Of a stretch of DNA of 64,000 nucleotides, positions 9,297-16,799 are shown piece by piece. The stretch covers positions 1-64,000 of the forward strand of contig NZ_JAGGOI010000037.1 in the NCBI RefSeq assembly GCF_018614585.1. The letters run 5' to 3'. This DNA is from Streptomyces sp. ISL-1. Lineage in GTDB: Bacteria > Actinomycetota > Actinomycetes > Streptomycetales > Streptomycetaceae. Every line of letters starts with the position of its first letter. The stretch's first letter is position 1. Position numbers and translations under genes: made by a program. Under the pieces are notes generated by a model that was not told the DNA's origin, did no database searches, and was given only the letters and a program-made list of their open reading frames with translations.

Positions 9297-10391
9297 GTGC
9301 ATGTCGTACTCGCCGGTGGGGGGACCGCCGGCCACATCGAGCCCGCGCTCGCCCTCGCGGACGCCCTGCGCAGGCGGGACCCGGCCGTAGGAATCACGGC
9401 GCTGGGCACGGAGAAGGGACTCGAGACCAGGCTCGTGCCCGAGCGCGGCTACGAGCTGGCGCTCATTCCCGCCGTTCCGCTGCCACGCAGGCCCACCCCT
9501 GAGCTGATCACCGTCCCAGGACGGCTGCGCGGCACCATCAAGGCCGCCGAGCAGATCCTGGAGCGTACGAAGGCGGACTGCGTGGTCGGCTTCGGCGGCT
9601 ATGTCGCGCTGCCCGGCTATCTGGCCGCCAAGCGGCTCGGTGTGCCGATCGTGGTCCACGAGGCCAACGCGCGCCCCGGCCTGGCCAACAAGATCGGCTC
9701 GCGGTACGCCGCGGGTGTGGCCGTCGCGACGCCGGACAGCAAGCTGCGTAACTCCCGTTACATCGGCATCCCGCTGCGTCACACCATCGCCACCCTCGAC
9801 CGCGCCCGTATGCGCCCCGAGGCCCGTGCCGCCTTCGGCCTGGACCCCAACCTGCCCACGCTGCTGGTCTCCGGCGGCTCGCAGGGCGCCCGCCGCCTCA
9901 ACGAGGTGATCCAGCAGATCGCGCCGGTGCTTCAGCGCTCCGGCATCCAGATCCTGCACGCGGTCGGCCCGAAGAACGAACTGCCGCGCGTGGACAACAT
10001 GCCGGGGATGCCGCCCTACGTCCCGGTACCGTACGTGGACCGGATGGACCTCGCGTACGCCGCGGCCGACATGATGCTCTGCCGCGCGGGTGCGATGACC
10101 GTCGCCGAACTCTCGGCCGTCGGGCTCCCCGCCGCGTACGTACCGCTGCCGATCGGCAACGGCGAACAGCGGCTGAACGCCCAGCCGGTGGTGAAGGCCG
10201 GCGGGGGACTGCTGGTCGACGACGCCGAACTGACCCCCGCGTGGGTCCAGGGCAACGTCCTTCCGGTGCTCGCCGATCCGCACCGGCTGTACGAGATGTC
10301 CCGTGCCGCCGCCGAGTTCGGCCGCAGGGACGCCGACGACCTGCTCGTCGGCATGGTGTACGAGGCGATCGCTGCACGCCGCCAGGCGTAA
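9297..10391 (+). CDS. murG: UDP-GlcNAc--lipid I GlcNAc transferase
   Basis: Peripheral inner-face enzyme that adds GlcNAc to lipid I, making lipid II for FtsW and FtsI. The 364-residue GT-B glycosyltransferase begins MHVVLAGGGTAGH, with the glycine loop GGGTAGH at 7-13. VSGGSQGARRLN is the second G-loop, and CRAGAMTVAEL with PLPIGNGEQRLNA forms the UDP-GlcNAc site. The GTG at 9297 lies 6 nt after ftsW. ftsQ starts 15 nt downstream behind a GGGGAG ribosome site. Confidence 0.96.
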   Translation: MHVVLAGGGTAGHIEPALALADALRRRDPAVGITALGTEKGLETRLVPERGYELALIPAVPLPRRPTPELITVPGRLRGTIKAAEQILERTKADCVVGFGGYVALPGYLAAKRLGVPIVVHEANARPGLANKIGSRYAAGVAVATPDSKLRNSRYIGIPLRHTIATLDRARMRPEARAAFGLDPNLPTLLVSGGSQGARRLNEVIQQIAPVLQRSGIQILHAVGPKNELPRVDNMPGMPPYVPVPYVDRMDLAYAAADMMLCRAGAMTVAELSAVGLPAAYVPLPIGNGEQRLNAQPVVKAGGGLLVDDAELTPAWVQGNVLPVLADPHRLYEMSRAAAEFGRRDADDLLVGMVYEAIAARRQA

Positions 10392-10406
10392 GAAGGGCAG
10401 GGGAGC

Positions 10407-11213
10407 GTGGCCGGACCGACCACCGCCGAACGCGGGGCGAGCAAGTCCCCTGGCGGGGGCGCGGGGTCGGCCCGCCCGCCCCGCCAGGGCGCCCCGACCC
10501 GTCGGCTGCGCCTGCCCGGTCGCCGCGCGCTGCTGATCTCCGCCGCCGCGATTTTGCTCATTGCGGGCGGAATCTGGGTGCTTTACGGCTCCCAGTGGCT
10601 GCGTCTGGAGCGCGTCACGACCTCTGGCACCGAGGTTCTGACACCTGAAGAGGTGAGGGCCGCGGCCGCTGTCCCGATCGGTTCGCCGCTGATTTCCGTC
10701 GATACGGACGCCATTGAGGCCCGACTCAGGCATAAGCTGCGCCGTATCGACTCGGTGGATGTCGTTCGGTCATGGCCGGACGGGATCGGTCTGAAAGTGA
10801 CCGAGCGAAAGCCCGTGTTGCTTATCGAAAAGGGCGCAAAGTTCATCGAAGTGGACGCGAAGGGCGTCCGGTTCGCCACGGTGGACAAGGCCCCCAAGGC
10901 TGTTCCACTGCTCGAATTGACGGTGGAGCAGTCCCCGAGTCTGCGTCGTTTCGGCGCGGACCGACTGCTTGCCGAGGCGGTACGCGTCCGGGGTGAACTC
11001 CCCGGTGAAGTCGTCGCGGAGACGAGAGCCGTCACAGTCCGCTCGTATGACTACATCACCGTGGAGTTGAGCCGGGACCGTACGGTTGTCTGGGGCAGCG
11101 CGGAGGACGGCGACGCGAAGGCGCGCGCGCTCACCGCACTGATGAAAGCCGCGCCAAAAGCCCGGCACTTCGACGTCAGCGCGCCCACCGCCCCTGCCGC
11201 ATCAAGGAGTTGA
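10407..11213 (+). CDS. ftsQ: Divisome protein FtsQ/DivIB
   Basis: Bitopic division protein that recruits and regulates the FtsWI synthase. The 268 residues comprise a basic Ala/Pro/Gly-rich cytoplasmic tail and one membrane segment at about 38-60. A POTRA domain follows (LRLERVTTSGTEVLTPEEV to KVTERKPVLLIE), then the FtsQ/DivIB beta domain. The GTG start is supported by GGGGAG immediately upstream. The 3' end of the gene is noticeably less GC-rich than its neighbours, and the TTGACG at its stop could double as a -35 element for the ftsZ promoter region. Confidence 0.93.
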   Translation: MAGPTTAERGASKSPGGGAGSARPPRQGAPTRRLRLPGRRALLISAAAILLIAGGIWVLYGSQWLRLERVTTSGTEVLTPEEVRAAAAVPIGSPLISVDTDAIEARLRHKLRRIDSVDVVRSWPDGIGLKVTERKPVLLIEKGAKFIEVDAKGVRFATVDKAPKAVPLLELTVEQSPSLRRFGADRLLAEAVRVRGELPGEVVAETRAVTVRSYDYITVELSRDRTVVWGSAEDGDAKARALTALMKAAPKARHFDVSAPTAPAASRS

Positions 11214-11492
11214 CGACCAAATTTGCTGGCCAGCACCCTGGTTGGTCAGCGCAACGGCTGATCACATAGGGTGAAAAGAAAAACGGGAGGTTCGGCGTGT
11301 TCGTTGAACGGGCGCCACTTGTCGACTTAGTGTCCTGTTCGGAAGAGTCCAGCGAACACACACACTGGTAACCCTAAACTTCAACGTTAGGGTTTGGGTC
11401 GGCGTTTCGGACCGTCCCATCGGCATCCGTCGTCGCGGCGCGGCAACCAACGCGAAGCGACGACACGTAACTCGAGGCGAGAGGCCTTCGAC
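11214..11492 (+). promoter_or_regulatory. ftsZ promoter and leader region
   Basis: A 279-bp, comparatively AT-rich gap between ftsQ and ftsZ. TTGAAC (11304-11309) and TAGTGT (11328-11333), 18 nt apart, form a good housekeeping-type promoter. TAGGGT near 11258 is a possible second -10. A perfect 8-bp inverted repeat, AACCCTAA/TTAGGGTT (11370-11394), falls downstream of both. A GACAC pentamer, the core of the WhiA recognition sequence, is at 11462-11466, 27 nt before the start codon. Streptomyces ftsZ is known to have several promoters, one raised during sporulation. Which of these corresponds to which is my inference. Confidence 0.65.
11370..11394. repeat. Perfect inverted repeat in the ftsZ leader
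   Basis: Arms AACCCTAA (11370-11377) and TTAGGGTT (11387-11394) are separated by 9 nt, about 100 nt upstream of the ftsZ start. It is AT-rich against a GC-rich background and so unlikely to be chance. It could be an operator, or an RNA hairpin in transcripts that start upstream. Confidence 0.7.
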
Positions 11493-12707
11493 GTGGCAGC
11501 ACCGCAGAACTACCTCGCAGTCATCAAGGTCATCGGTGTCGGCGGCGGTGGTGTCAATGCCATCAACCGAATGATCGAGGTCGGTCTCAAGGGCGTCGAG
11601 TTCATCGCGATCAACACTGATGCGCAAGCCCTGTTGATGAGCGACGCCGACGTCAAGCTCGACGTCGGTCGTGAACTCACCCGCGGCCTGGGGGCCGGAG
11701 CCAACCCCGCAGTCGGTCGCAAGGCGGCAGAGGACCACCGTGAGGAGATCGAGGAGGTCCTCAAGGGGGCCGACATGGTCTTCGTCACCGCCGGCGAAGG
11801 CGGCGGCACCGGAACGGGCGGCGCACCCGTCGTCGCCAACATCGCGCGCACACTGGGAGCCCTCACGATCGGCGTGGTCACCCGCCCGTTCACCTTCGAG
11901 GGCCGCCGCCGCGCCAACCAGGCGGAGGACGGCATCGCTGAACTCCGTGAAGAGGTCGACACCCTCATCGTGATCCCGAACGACCGCCTGCTGTCCATCT
12001 CGGACCGCCAGGTGAGCGTGCTGGACGCCTTCAAGTCCGCGGACCAGGTACTGCTTTCGGGTGTCCAGGGCATCACCGACCTGATCACCACCCCCGGCCT
12101 GATCAACCTCGACTTCGCCGACGTCAAGTCCGTGATGTCCGAGGCGGGATCGGCGCTCATGGGCATCGGCTCGGCCCGCGGCGACGACCGCGCGGTGGCC
12201 GCAGCCGAGATGGCGATCTCCTCGCCGCTGCTCGAGGCATCCATCGACGGCGCCCGCGGGGTGCTGCTCTCCATCTCCGGCGGCTCGGACCTCGGTCTCT
12301 TCGAGATCAACGAGGCGGCCCAGCTGGTGAGCGAGGCCGCCCACCCCGAGGCCAACATCATCTTCGGCGCGGTCATCGACGACGCCCTGGGCGACGAGGT
12401 ACGGGTCACGGTCATCGCGGCCGGCTTCGACGGCGGACAGCCGCCGACCCGACGGGAGACGGTTCTGGGCTCCAGCGCGGGCAAGCGCGAGGACCCGCCG
12501 GCCGCTGGGTCGTCCCGCTCCATGGATACCTCGCGTTCGTCCGGCCTCGGCACCGTGCCGACCCGGGAGGAGACCTCGGCCCCGGCCGAGTCCGCTCCGG
12601 TCGCGAACGACCTGAACTCCCCGGCCTCCAGCCACGCTGTCCCGCCGGCCCGTCCGTACCAGGACAGTCAGGCCGAAGAGCTGGATGTCCCGGACTTCTT
12701 GAAGTGA
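11493..12707 (+). CDS. ftsZ: Cell division GTPase FtsZ
   Basis: Tubulin-like GTPase that forms the Z-ring. GTG 11493 is chosen because it gives MAAPQNYLAVIKVIGVGGG, the known actinomycete start; an upstream in-frame codon at 11394 adds only leader sequence. The product is 404 residues. The GTP signature loop GGGTGTG is at 103-109, and the T7 synergy segment NLDFADVKSVMS is intact. A Ser/Pro-rich linker precedes the terminal peptide ELDVPDFLK, which binds SepF and other partners. The stop overlaps the pgeF start (GTGA), coupling the next gene to ftsZ. Confidence 0.98.
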   Translation: MAAPQNYLAVIKVIGVGGGGVNAINRMIEVGLKGVEFIAINTDAQALLMSDADVKLDVGRELTRGLGAGANPAVGRKAAEDHREEIEEVLKGADMVFVTAGEGGGTGTGGAPVVANIARTLGALTIGVVTRPFTFEGRRRANQAEDGIAELREEVDTLIVIPNDRLLSISDRQVSVLDAFKSADQVLLSGVQGITDLITTPGLINLDFADVKSVMSEAGSALMGIGSARGDDRAVAAAEMAISSPLLEASIDGARGVLLSISGGSDLGLFEINEAAQLVSEAAHPEANIIFGAVIDDALGDEVRVTVIAAGFDGGQPPTRRETVLGSSAGKREDPPAAGSSRSMDTSRSSGLGTVPTREETSAPAESAPVANDLNSPASSHAVPPARPYQDSQAEELDVPDFLK

Positions 12708-13444
12708 CAGTGCGGCACGACGCGATACACGAGAACGGCGCGCACTTCGCCTTCACCGACAGGTGGGGCGGGGTGAGCGCCGTTCCGTACGAGGAGCTCA
12801 ACCTCGGCGGAGCGGTCGGCGACGACCCCGCGGCCGTTATGACCAACCGGGCGATCGCCGCGAAGGAACTGGGGCTCGACCCGGACGAGGTCGTCTGGAT
12901 GAACCAGGTCCACGGCAAGGACGTGGCCGAGGTTTTCGGGCCGTGGGGCGAAGGCCCGACTCCGCCGGTGGACGGTCTGGTCACCGCTCGGCGCGGGCTC
13001 ACCCTCGCCGTACTGACCGCGGACTGCACTCCCGTACTGCTGGCCGATCCGGTCGCGGGCGTGGTGGCCGCCGCGCACGCGGGCCGTCCCGGGATGATCG
13101 CGGGCATCGTGCCCGCGGCCGTCGAAGCGATGAAGTCGCTGGGCGCGGAGCCGGACCGGATCATCGCCCGCACCGGACCAGCCGTCTGCGGACGCTGCTA
13201 CGAGGTTCCCGGGCAGATGCGGGCAGAGGTGGCCGCGATCGAACCGGCGGCCTGGTCCGAGACCAGCTGGGGCACCCCGGCCGTCGACGTCACCGCCGCA
13301 GTCCACTCCCAGCTCGAAGCGCTCGGGGTACGGGACCGGCAGCGCTCGCCGGTGTGCACACTGGAATCGCGGGACCACTACTCGTACCGCCGCGACCGCA
13401 CCACGGGGCGGCTCGCCGGATATGTCTGGCTGGAAGGCTCATGA
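12704..13444 (+). CDS. pgeF: YlmD/YfiH-family purine nucleoside phosphorylase-like (PgeF)
   Basis: Member of the laccase-domain (DUF152) family, whose characterised relatives act on purine nucleosides or edit peptidoglycan precursors by removing misincorporated L-Ser. The 246 residues show the family's metal-site segments: LTADCTPVLLAD, AAHAGRPGM and GPAVCGRCYEV. The gene is almost always found directly after ftsZ in actinomycetes. GTG 12704 overlaps the ftsZ stop; a GTG at 12710 is an equally possible start. Its own stop overlaps the ATG of yggS. Confidence 0.88.
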   Translation: MTVRHDAIHENGAHFAFTDRWGGVSAVPYEELNLGGAVGDDPAAVMTNRAIAAKELGLDPDEVVWMNQVHGKDVAEVFGPWGEGPTPPVDGLVTARRGLTLAVLTADCTPVLLADPVAGVVAAAHAGRPGMIAGIVPAAVEAMKSLGAEPDRIIARTGPAVCGRCYEVPGQMRAEVAAIEPAAWSETSWGTPAVDVTAAVHSQLEALGVRDRQRSPVCTLESRDHYSYRRDRTTGRLAGYVWLEGS

Positions 13445-14160
13445 AGGACCGCAGAACCGAACTCGCCGACGGTCTCGTGGCAGTGGAGGAACGTATCGTC
13501 TCCGCCTGCGCGGCCGCCGGTCGCAAGCGGGAAGAGGTGACCCTCATCGTGGTCACAAAGACCTATCCGGCGAGTGATGTGCGACTGCTCCATGAACTCG
13601 GCGTGCGTCATGTGGCCGAGAACCGTGACCAGGACGCAGCACCGAAGGCCGCGGCCTGCTCGGATCTGGACCTCCACTGGCACTTCGTCGGGCAGTTGCA
13701 GACCAATAAGGTCCGTTCCGTGGCGAGTTATGCCGATGTGGTGCAATCTATCGACCGACTCAAACTCGTCACCTCCCTGTCCGCCGCCGCGGTTCGCGCG
13801 GAGCGCGAGCTCGGCTGCCTGATCCAGGTGGCGTTGGACGCGGAGTCGGGTGAGCGGGGGGACCGCGGCGGCGTCGCGCCGGACGGCATCGACGAGTTGG
13901 CCGCCGCGATCGACGGTGCACCGGGACTGCGGCTGGACGGTCTGATGACTGTCGCGCCGCTGGCCGGGCCGTATGCGGAACAGCAACAGGCGGCGTTCGA
14001 GCGGCTGATGGAATTGTCATCCAGCCTGCGCGCCGGGCATCCGGCTGCGAACATGGTGTCAGCAGGGATGAGTGCGGACCTCGAACAAGCAGTGGCGGCC
14101 GGAGCGACACATGTACGCGTCGGCACTGCGGTACTCGGAGTCCGACCCCGGCTCGGGTAA
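13441..14160 (+). CDS. yggS: PLP-binding homeostasis protein YggS/YlmE
   Basis: Alanine-racemase-fold protein that carries pyridoxal phosphate and helps control PLP and amino-acid homeostasis without a known catalytic reaction. The start ATG 13441 overlaps the pgeF TGA, giving 239 residues. The PLP lysine is K40 in VVTKTYP. HFVGQLQTNK, VQSIDRLKL and SAGMSADLEQA are family segments. It sits in the ylmD-ylmE-sepF-yggT order typical of Gram-positive dcw clusters. Confidence 0.93.
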   Translation: MKDRRTELADGLVAVEERIVSACAAAGRKREEVTLIVVTKTYPASDVRLLHELGVRHVAENRDQDAAPKAAACSDLDLHWHFVGQLQTNKVRSVASYADVVQSIDRLKLVTSLSAAAVRAERELGCLIQVALDAESGERGDRGGVAPDGIDELAAAIDGAPGLRLDGLMTVAPLAGPYAEQQQAAFERLMELSSSLRAGHPAANMVSAGMSADLEQAVAAGATHVRVGTAVLGVRPRLG

Positions 14161-14284
14161 CGTCGCGAAGAAAGTCGGACCACAGCAGAAAATATGGTCA
14201 TTCCCGCCCAAAGCGGGCAGGCCGAGTGGATCGCGGGCACTTGGTGACGAATGCCGATCCACCACAGAGCGGAGGACTCAGAGA
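14161..14284 (+). promoter_or_regulatory. sepF leader with hairpin
   Basis: A 124-bp gap. It holds a TATGGT hexamer (about 14193) that could be a -10 box, and CCCGC/GCGGG around 14205-14219. A longer hairpin pairs GTGGATC (14226-14232) with GATCCAC (14256-14262). The ribosome site GGAGG at 14271 lies just after the hairpin. An independent sepF promoter here would fit, but the element strengths are only moderate. Confidence 0.4.
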
Positions 14285-14890
14285 ATGGCCGGCGCGATGC
14301 GCAAGATGGCGGTCTACCTCGGCCTCGTGGAGGACGATGGATACGACGGCCGGGGTTTCGATCCCGATGACGATTTCGAACCCGAGCCGGAGCCGGAGCG
14401 GGATCACCGACGGCACCAGCCCCCGCACCAGGTGGAGCGGGAGGAGCCGGTGCGGGTGATGCACCCGCCCGCGCAGCGCGAGCCGCTTCCGCTTCCCGCT
14501 GAAAGTGGACGTCCGGCGCGAATCGCCCCCGTGGCATCCATCACACCTGAACGTCCGAACCTGGAGAAGAACGCACCGGTGATCATGCCCAAAGTTGTCT
14601 CCGAGCGGGAGCCTTACCGCATCACCACGCTGCACCCGCGGACCTACAACGAGGCCCGTACCATCGGGGAACACTTCCGCGAGGGCACCCCGGTGATCAT
14701 GAACCTCACGGAGATGGACGACACCGATGCGAAGCGACTTGTCGACTTTGCCGCGGGACTCGTCTTCGGTTTGCATGGCAGCATTGAGCGGGTGACGCAG
14801 AAGGTGTTCCTGTTGTCGCCTGCTAACGTCGATGTCACGGCGGAGGACAAGGCCCGCATCGCAGAGGGCGGGTTCTTCAACCAGAGCTGA
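14285..14890 (+). CDS. sepF: Cell division protein SepF
   Basis: Membrane-binding Z-ring anchor that polymerises on the FtsZ C-terminal peptide. ATG 14285 has GGAGG 10 nt upstream and gives 201 residues. An amphipathic N-terminus, MAGAMRKMAVYLGL, inserts in the membrane. An acidic, then Pro-rich linker (about 15-95) follows, and then the SepF core: TLHPRTYNEARTIGEHFREG, VIMNLTEMDDTDAKRLVDF and FGLHGSIERVTQKVFLLSP. All conserved parts are present. Confidence 0.96.
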   Translation: MAGAMRKMAVYLGLVEDDGYDGRGFDPDDDFEPEPEPERDHRRHQPPHQVEREEPVRVMHPPAQREPLPLPAESGRPARIAPVASITPERPNLEKNAPVIMPKVVSEREPYRITTLHPRTYNEARTIGEHFREGTPVIMNLTEMDDTDAKRLVDFAAGLVFGLHGSIERVTQKVFLLSPANVDVTAEDKARIAEGGFFNQS

Positions 14891-14960
14891 GAGGCACGAC
14901 ACCGGAACGACCCGGCCGCAAGGCCGGACTTACGAGAGCCAGGGGAGAGGGAAGCACGGG

Positions 14961-15251
14961 ATGGGCGTCGCACTACAGGTGGTTTACATCGCGCTGATGT
15001 GCTTCCTCATCGTGCTCATTTTCCGGCTGGTCATGGACTACGTCTTCCAGTTCGCCCGCTCATGGCAACCCGGCAAGGCGATGGTGGTCGTTCTGGAGGC
15101 CACCTACACTGTCACCGATCCACCGCTCAAGCTTTTGCGGCGGTTCATTCCGCCGCTGCGTCTCGGGGGCGTGGCACTCGACCTGTCCTTCTTCGTTCTG
15201 ATGATCATCGTCTACATCCTGATCTCCATCGTGAGCAGCTTGGGGAATTGA
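14961..15251 (+). CDS. YggT/YlmG family membrane protein
   Basis: A 96-residue protein with two hydrophobic segments (about 4-25 and 72-93) flanking a short loop that contains the family motif RRFIPP. YggT/YlmG proteins have no agreed biochemical role; in Gram-positives they accompany sepF and divIVA and have been tied to septum placement. ATG 14961 follows a purine-rich AGGGGAGAGGG stretch. The gene lies 70 nt after sepF and 54 nt before divIVA. Confidence 0.88.
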   Translation: MGVALQVVYIALMCFLIVLIFRLVMDYVFQFARSWQPGKAMVVVLEATYTVTDPPLKLLRRFIPPLRLGGVALDLSFFVLMIIVYILISIVSSLGN

Positions 15252-15305
15252 TGTGAACGATACGGTCTTGCCGACTGCCGACGACTACGTAGAGGTGAAG
15301 AAGAG

Positions 15306-16397
15306 ATGCCGCTGACTCCCGAGGACGTGCGGAACAAGCAGTTCACGACCGTCCGCCTTCGAGAAGGCTATGACGAGGACGAGGTCGATGCCTTCCTCGA
15401 CGAGGTCGAGTCCGAGCTGACCCGCCTGCTCCGCGAGAACGAGGACCTGCGCGCCAAGCTGGCGGCGGCGACTCGTGCGGCCGCGCAGAACCAGCAGCAG
15501 CAGGGCATGCGCAAGCCGCCGGAGCAGCAGGACGGCCGAGGACCGGGTGCACCGGTGCCCGCCGCCATATCCGGACCGCCGGTCCAGCAGCAGCCCCCGC
15601 AGATGGGTCCCCCCCAGCTGCCCGGTGGTGCTCCGCAGCTGCCCGCCGGTCCCAGCCACGGCGGTCCGCAGGGCCAGCACGGCCCCGGCCCGATGCAGGG
15701 CGGTCCCATGGGTGGCCCGATGGGCGGCCAAATGGGCGGCCACATGGGCGGTCACGGTCCGCAGATGCCGCAGCAGGGCCCCGGCGGCGACAGTGCCGCT
15801 CGGGTGCTCTCGCTGGCGCAGCAGACCGCCGACCAGGCGATCGCGGAGGCCCGTTCCGAGGCCAACAAGATCGTCGGCGAGGCGCGCAGCCGCGCCGAGG
15901 GCCTGGAGCGCGACGCCCGCGCCAAGGCGGACGCTCTTGAGCGGGACGCCCAGGAGAAGCACCGCGTCGCGATGGGCTCCCTGGAGTCCGCGCGTGCCAC
16001 GCTGGAGCGCAAGGTCGAGGACCTGCGAGGCTTCGAGCGCGAGTACCGCACGCGGCTGAAGTCGTACCTGGAGAGCCAGCTGCGTCAGCTGGAGACCCAG
16101 GCGGACGACTCGCTGGCTCCGCCGCGCGGTCCGTCCGCTCCGTCGCTGCCGTCGGCCCCGTCGATGGCTCCGGCCGGTGCGGGTGCGATGGGGCACACCA
16201 TGGGCGGCAACCAGTCGATGGGGCAGCCGATGGGCGGCAACCAGTCCATGGGCGGCGCTCCGTCGTACGGCGGCCAGCAGCAGATGTCCCCGGCGATGAC
16301 CCAGCCGATGGCACCGGTGCGGCCGCAGGCTCCGCAGCCGATGCAGCAGGCGCCTTCGCCGATGCGCGGGTTCCTGATCGACGAGGACGACAACTGA
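15306..16397 (+). CDS. divIVA: Polar growth scaffold DivIVA (Wag31)
   Basis: Coiled-coil protein that marks hyphal tips and recruits the apical wall machinery; essential in streptomycetes. The 363 residues begin with the conserved membrane-targeting segment MPLTPEDVRNKQF and a first coiled coil (about 25-58). A long Gln/Gly/Pro/Met linker with MGGPMGGQMGG-type repeats follows (about 60-155). A second coiled coil (about 160-260) and another PQGM-rich tail ending in GFLIDEDDN complete the protein. The interrupted coiled coil with low-complexity inserts is the Streptomyces form. A strong terminator follows. Confidence 0.96.
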   Translation: MPLTPEDVRNKQFTTVRLREGYDEDEVDAFLDEVESELTRLLRENEDLRAKLAAATRAAAQNQQQQGMRKPPEQQDGRGPGAPVPAAISGPPVQQQPPQMGPPQLPGGAPQLPAGPSHGGPQGQHGPGPMQGGPMGGPMGGQMGGHMGGHGPQMPQQGPGGDSAARVLSLAQQTADQAIAEARSEANKIVGEARSRAEGLERDARAKADALERDAQEKHRVAMGSLESARATLERKVEDLRGFEREYRTRLKSYLESQLRQLETQADDSLAPPRGPSAPSLPSAPSMAPAGAGAMGHTMGGNQSMGQPMGGNQSMGGAPSYGGQQQMSPAMTQPMAPVRPQAPQPMQQAPSPMRGFLIDEDDN

Positions 16398-16437
16398 CGG
16401 CCGGTCGCGCGTATCGCGCGTAGCCGTCGGCAGGCTG

Positions 16438-16478
16438 AAGGGCCGGGCCCGGGACATGACGTCCCGGGCCCGGCCCTT
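16438..16478 (+). terminator. divIVA / dcw cluster terminator
   Basis: An 18-bp perfect stem (16438-16455 with 16461-16478) with a 5-nt loop ATGAC; the 3' arm ends in CCCTTT. It starts 41 nt after the divIVA stop and is the obvious end of the dcw transcripts. Confidence 0.9.
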
Positions 16479-16755
16479 TGCCGTGTCCGGGGGCGATGAG
16501 GTCCGCGGGGCGCTGCGCGGGACCTTTCCCTGCCCCGCCCGCGGGTCTGGGGGGCAAGCCTCCAGACCCGGTACGGCCTTCGGCCGTGTCCTCAATCGCC
16601 GGACGGGCTGCAGAAGCAGCCTCGCCGACGATTGAGGCGTGGGGCCCCCACGCCGCCGGGGCGCAAGGGGAGGCTCTGGGGCGGAGCCCCGGTTCGGGAT
16701 GGGGGTACGTCCCACGGCCGCCAGGCCGTAGGGGGAGGGCGGGTCGGGGAAAACA
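16479..16755. repeat. Dispersed GC-rich repeat cluster, divIVA/ileS gap
   Basis: The gap between convergent divIVA and ileS is built from recurring modules. These are a GTCTGGGGGGCAAGCC... / CCAGACCC stem near 16545, TACGGCCTTCGGCCGTGTCC near 16572, GATTGAGGCGTGGGGCCCCC near 16632, GGGGCGGAGCCCC near 16678, and a GGCCGCCAGGCCGTAGGGGG segment near 16718. The same modules recur around 41430-41790 and 57480-57860. No gene is visible. Confidence 0.7.
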
Positions 16756-16756
16756 A

Positions 16757-16788
16757 ACGGGCCCGGCCACCAGCGTGGCCGGGCCCGT
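16757..16788 (-). terminator. ileS terminator
   Basis: A 14-bp perfect stem (16757-16770 with 16775-16788) with loop CAGC. On the minus strand the 3' arm runs into TTTGTTTTCC, giving a proper U-rich tail 12 nt after the ileS stop. Confidence 0.88.
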
Positions 16789-16799
16789 CGTCCGGTGGC

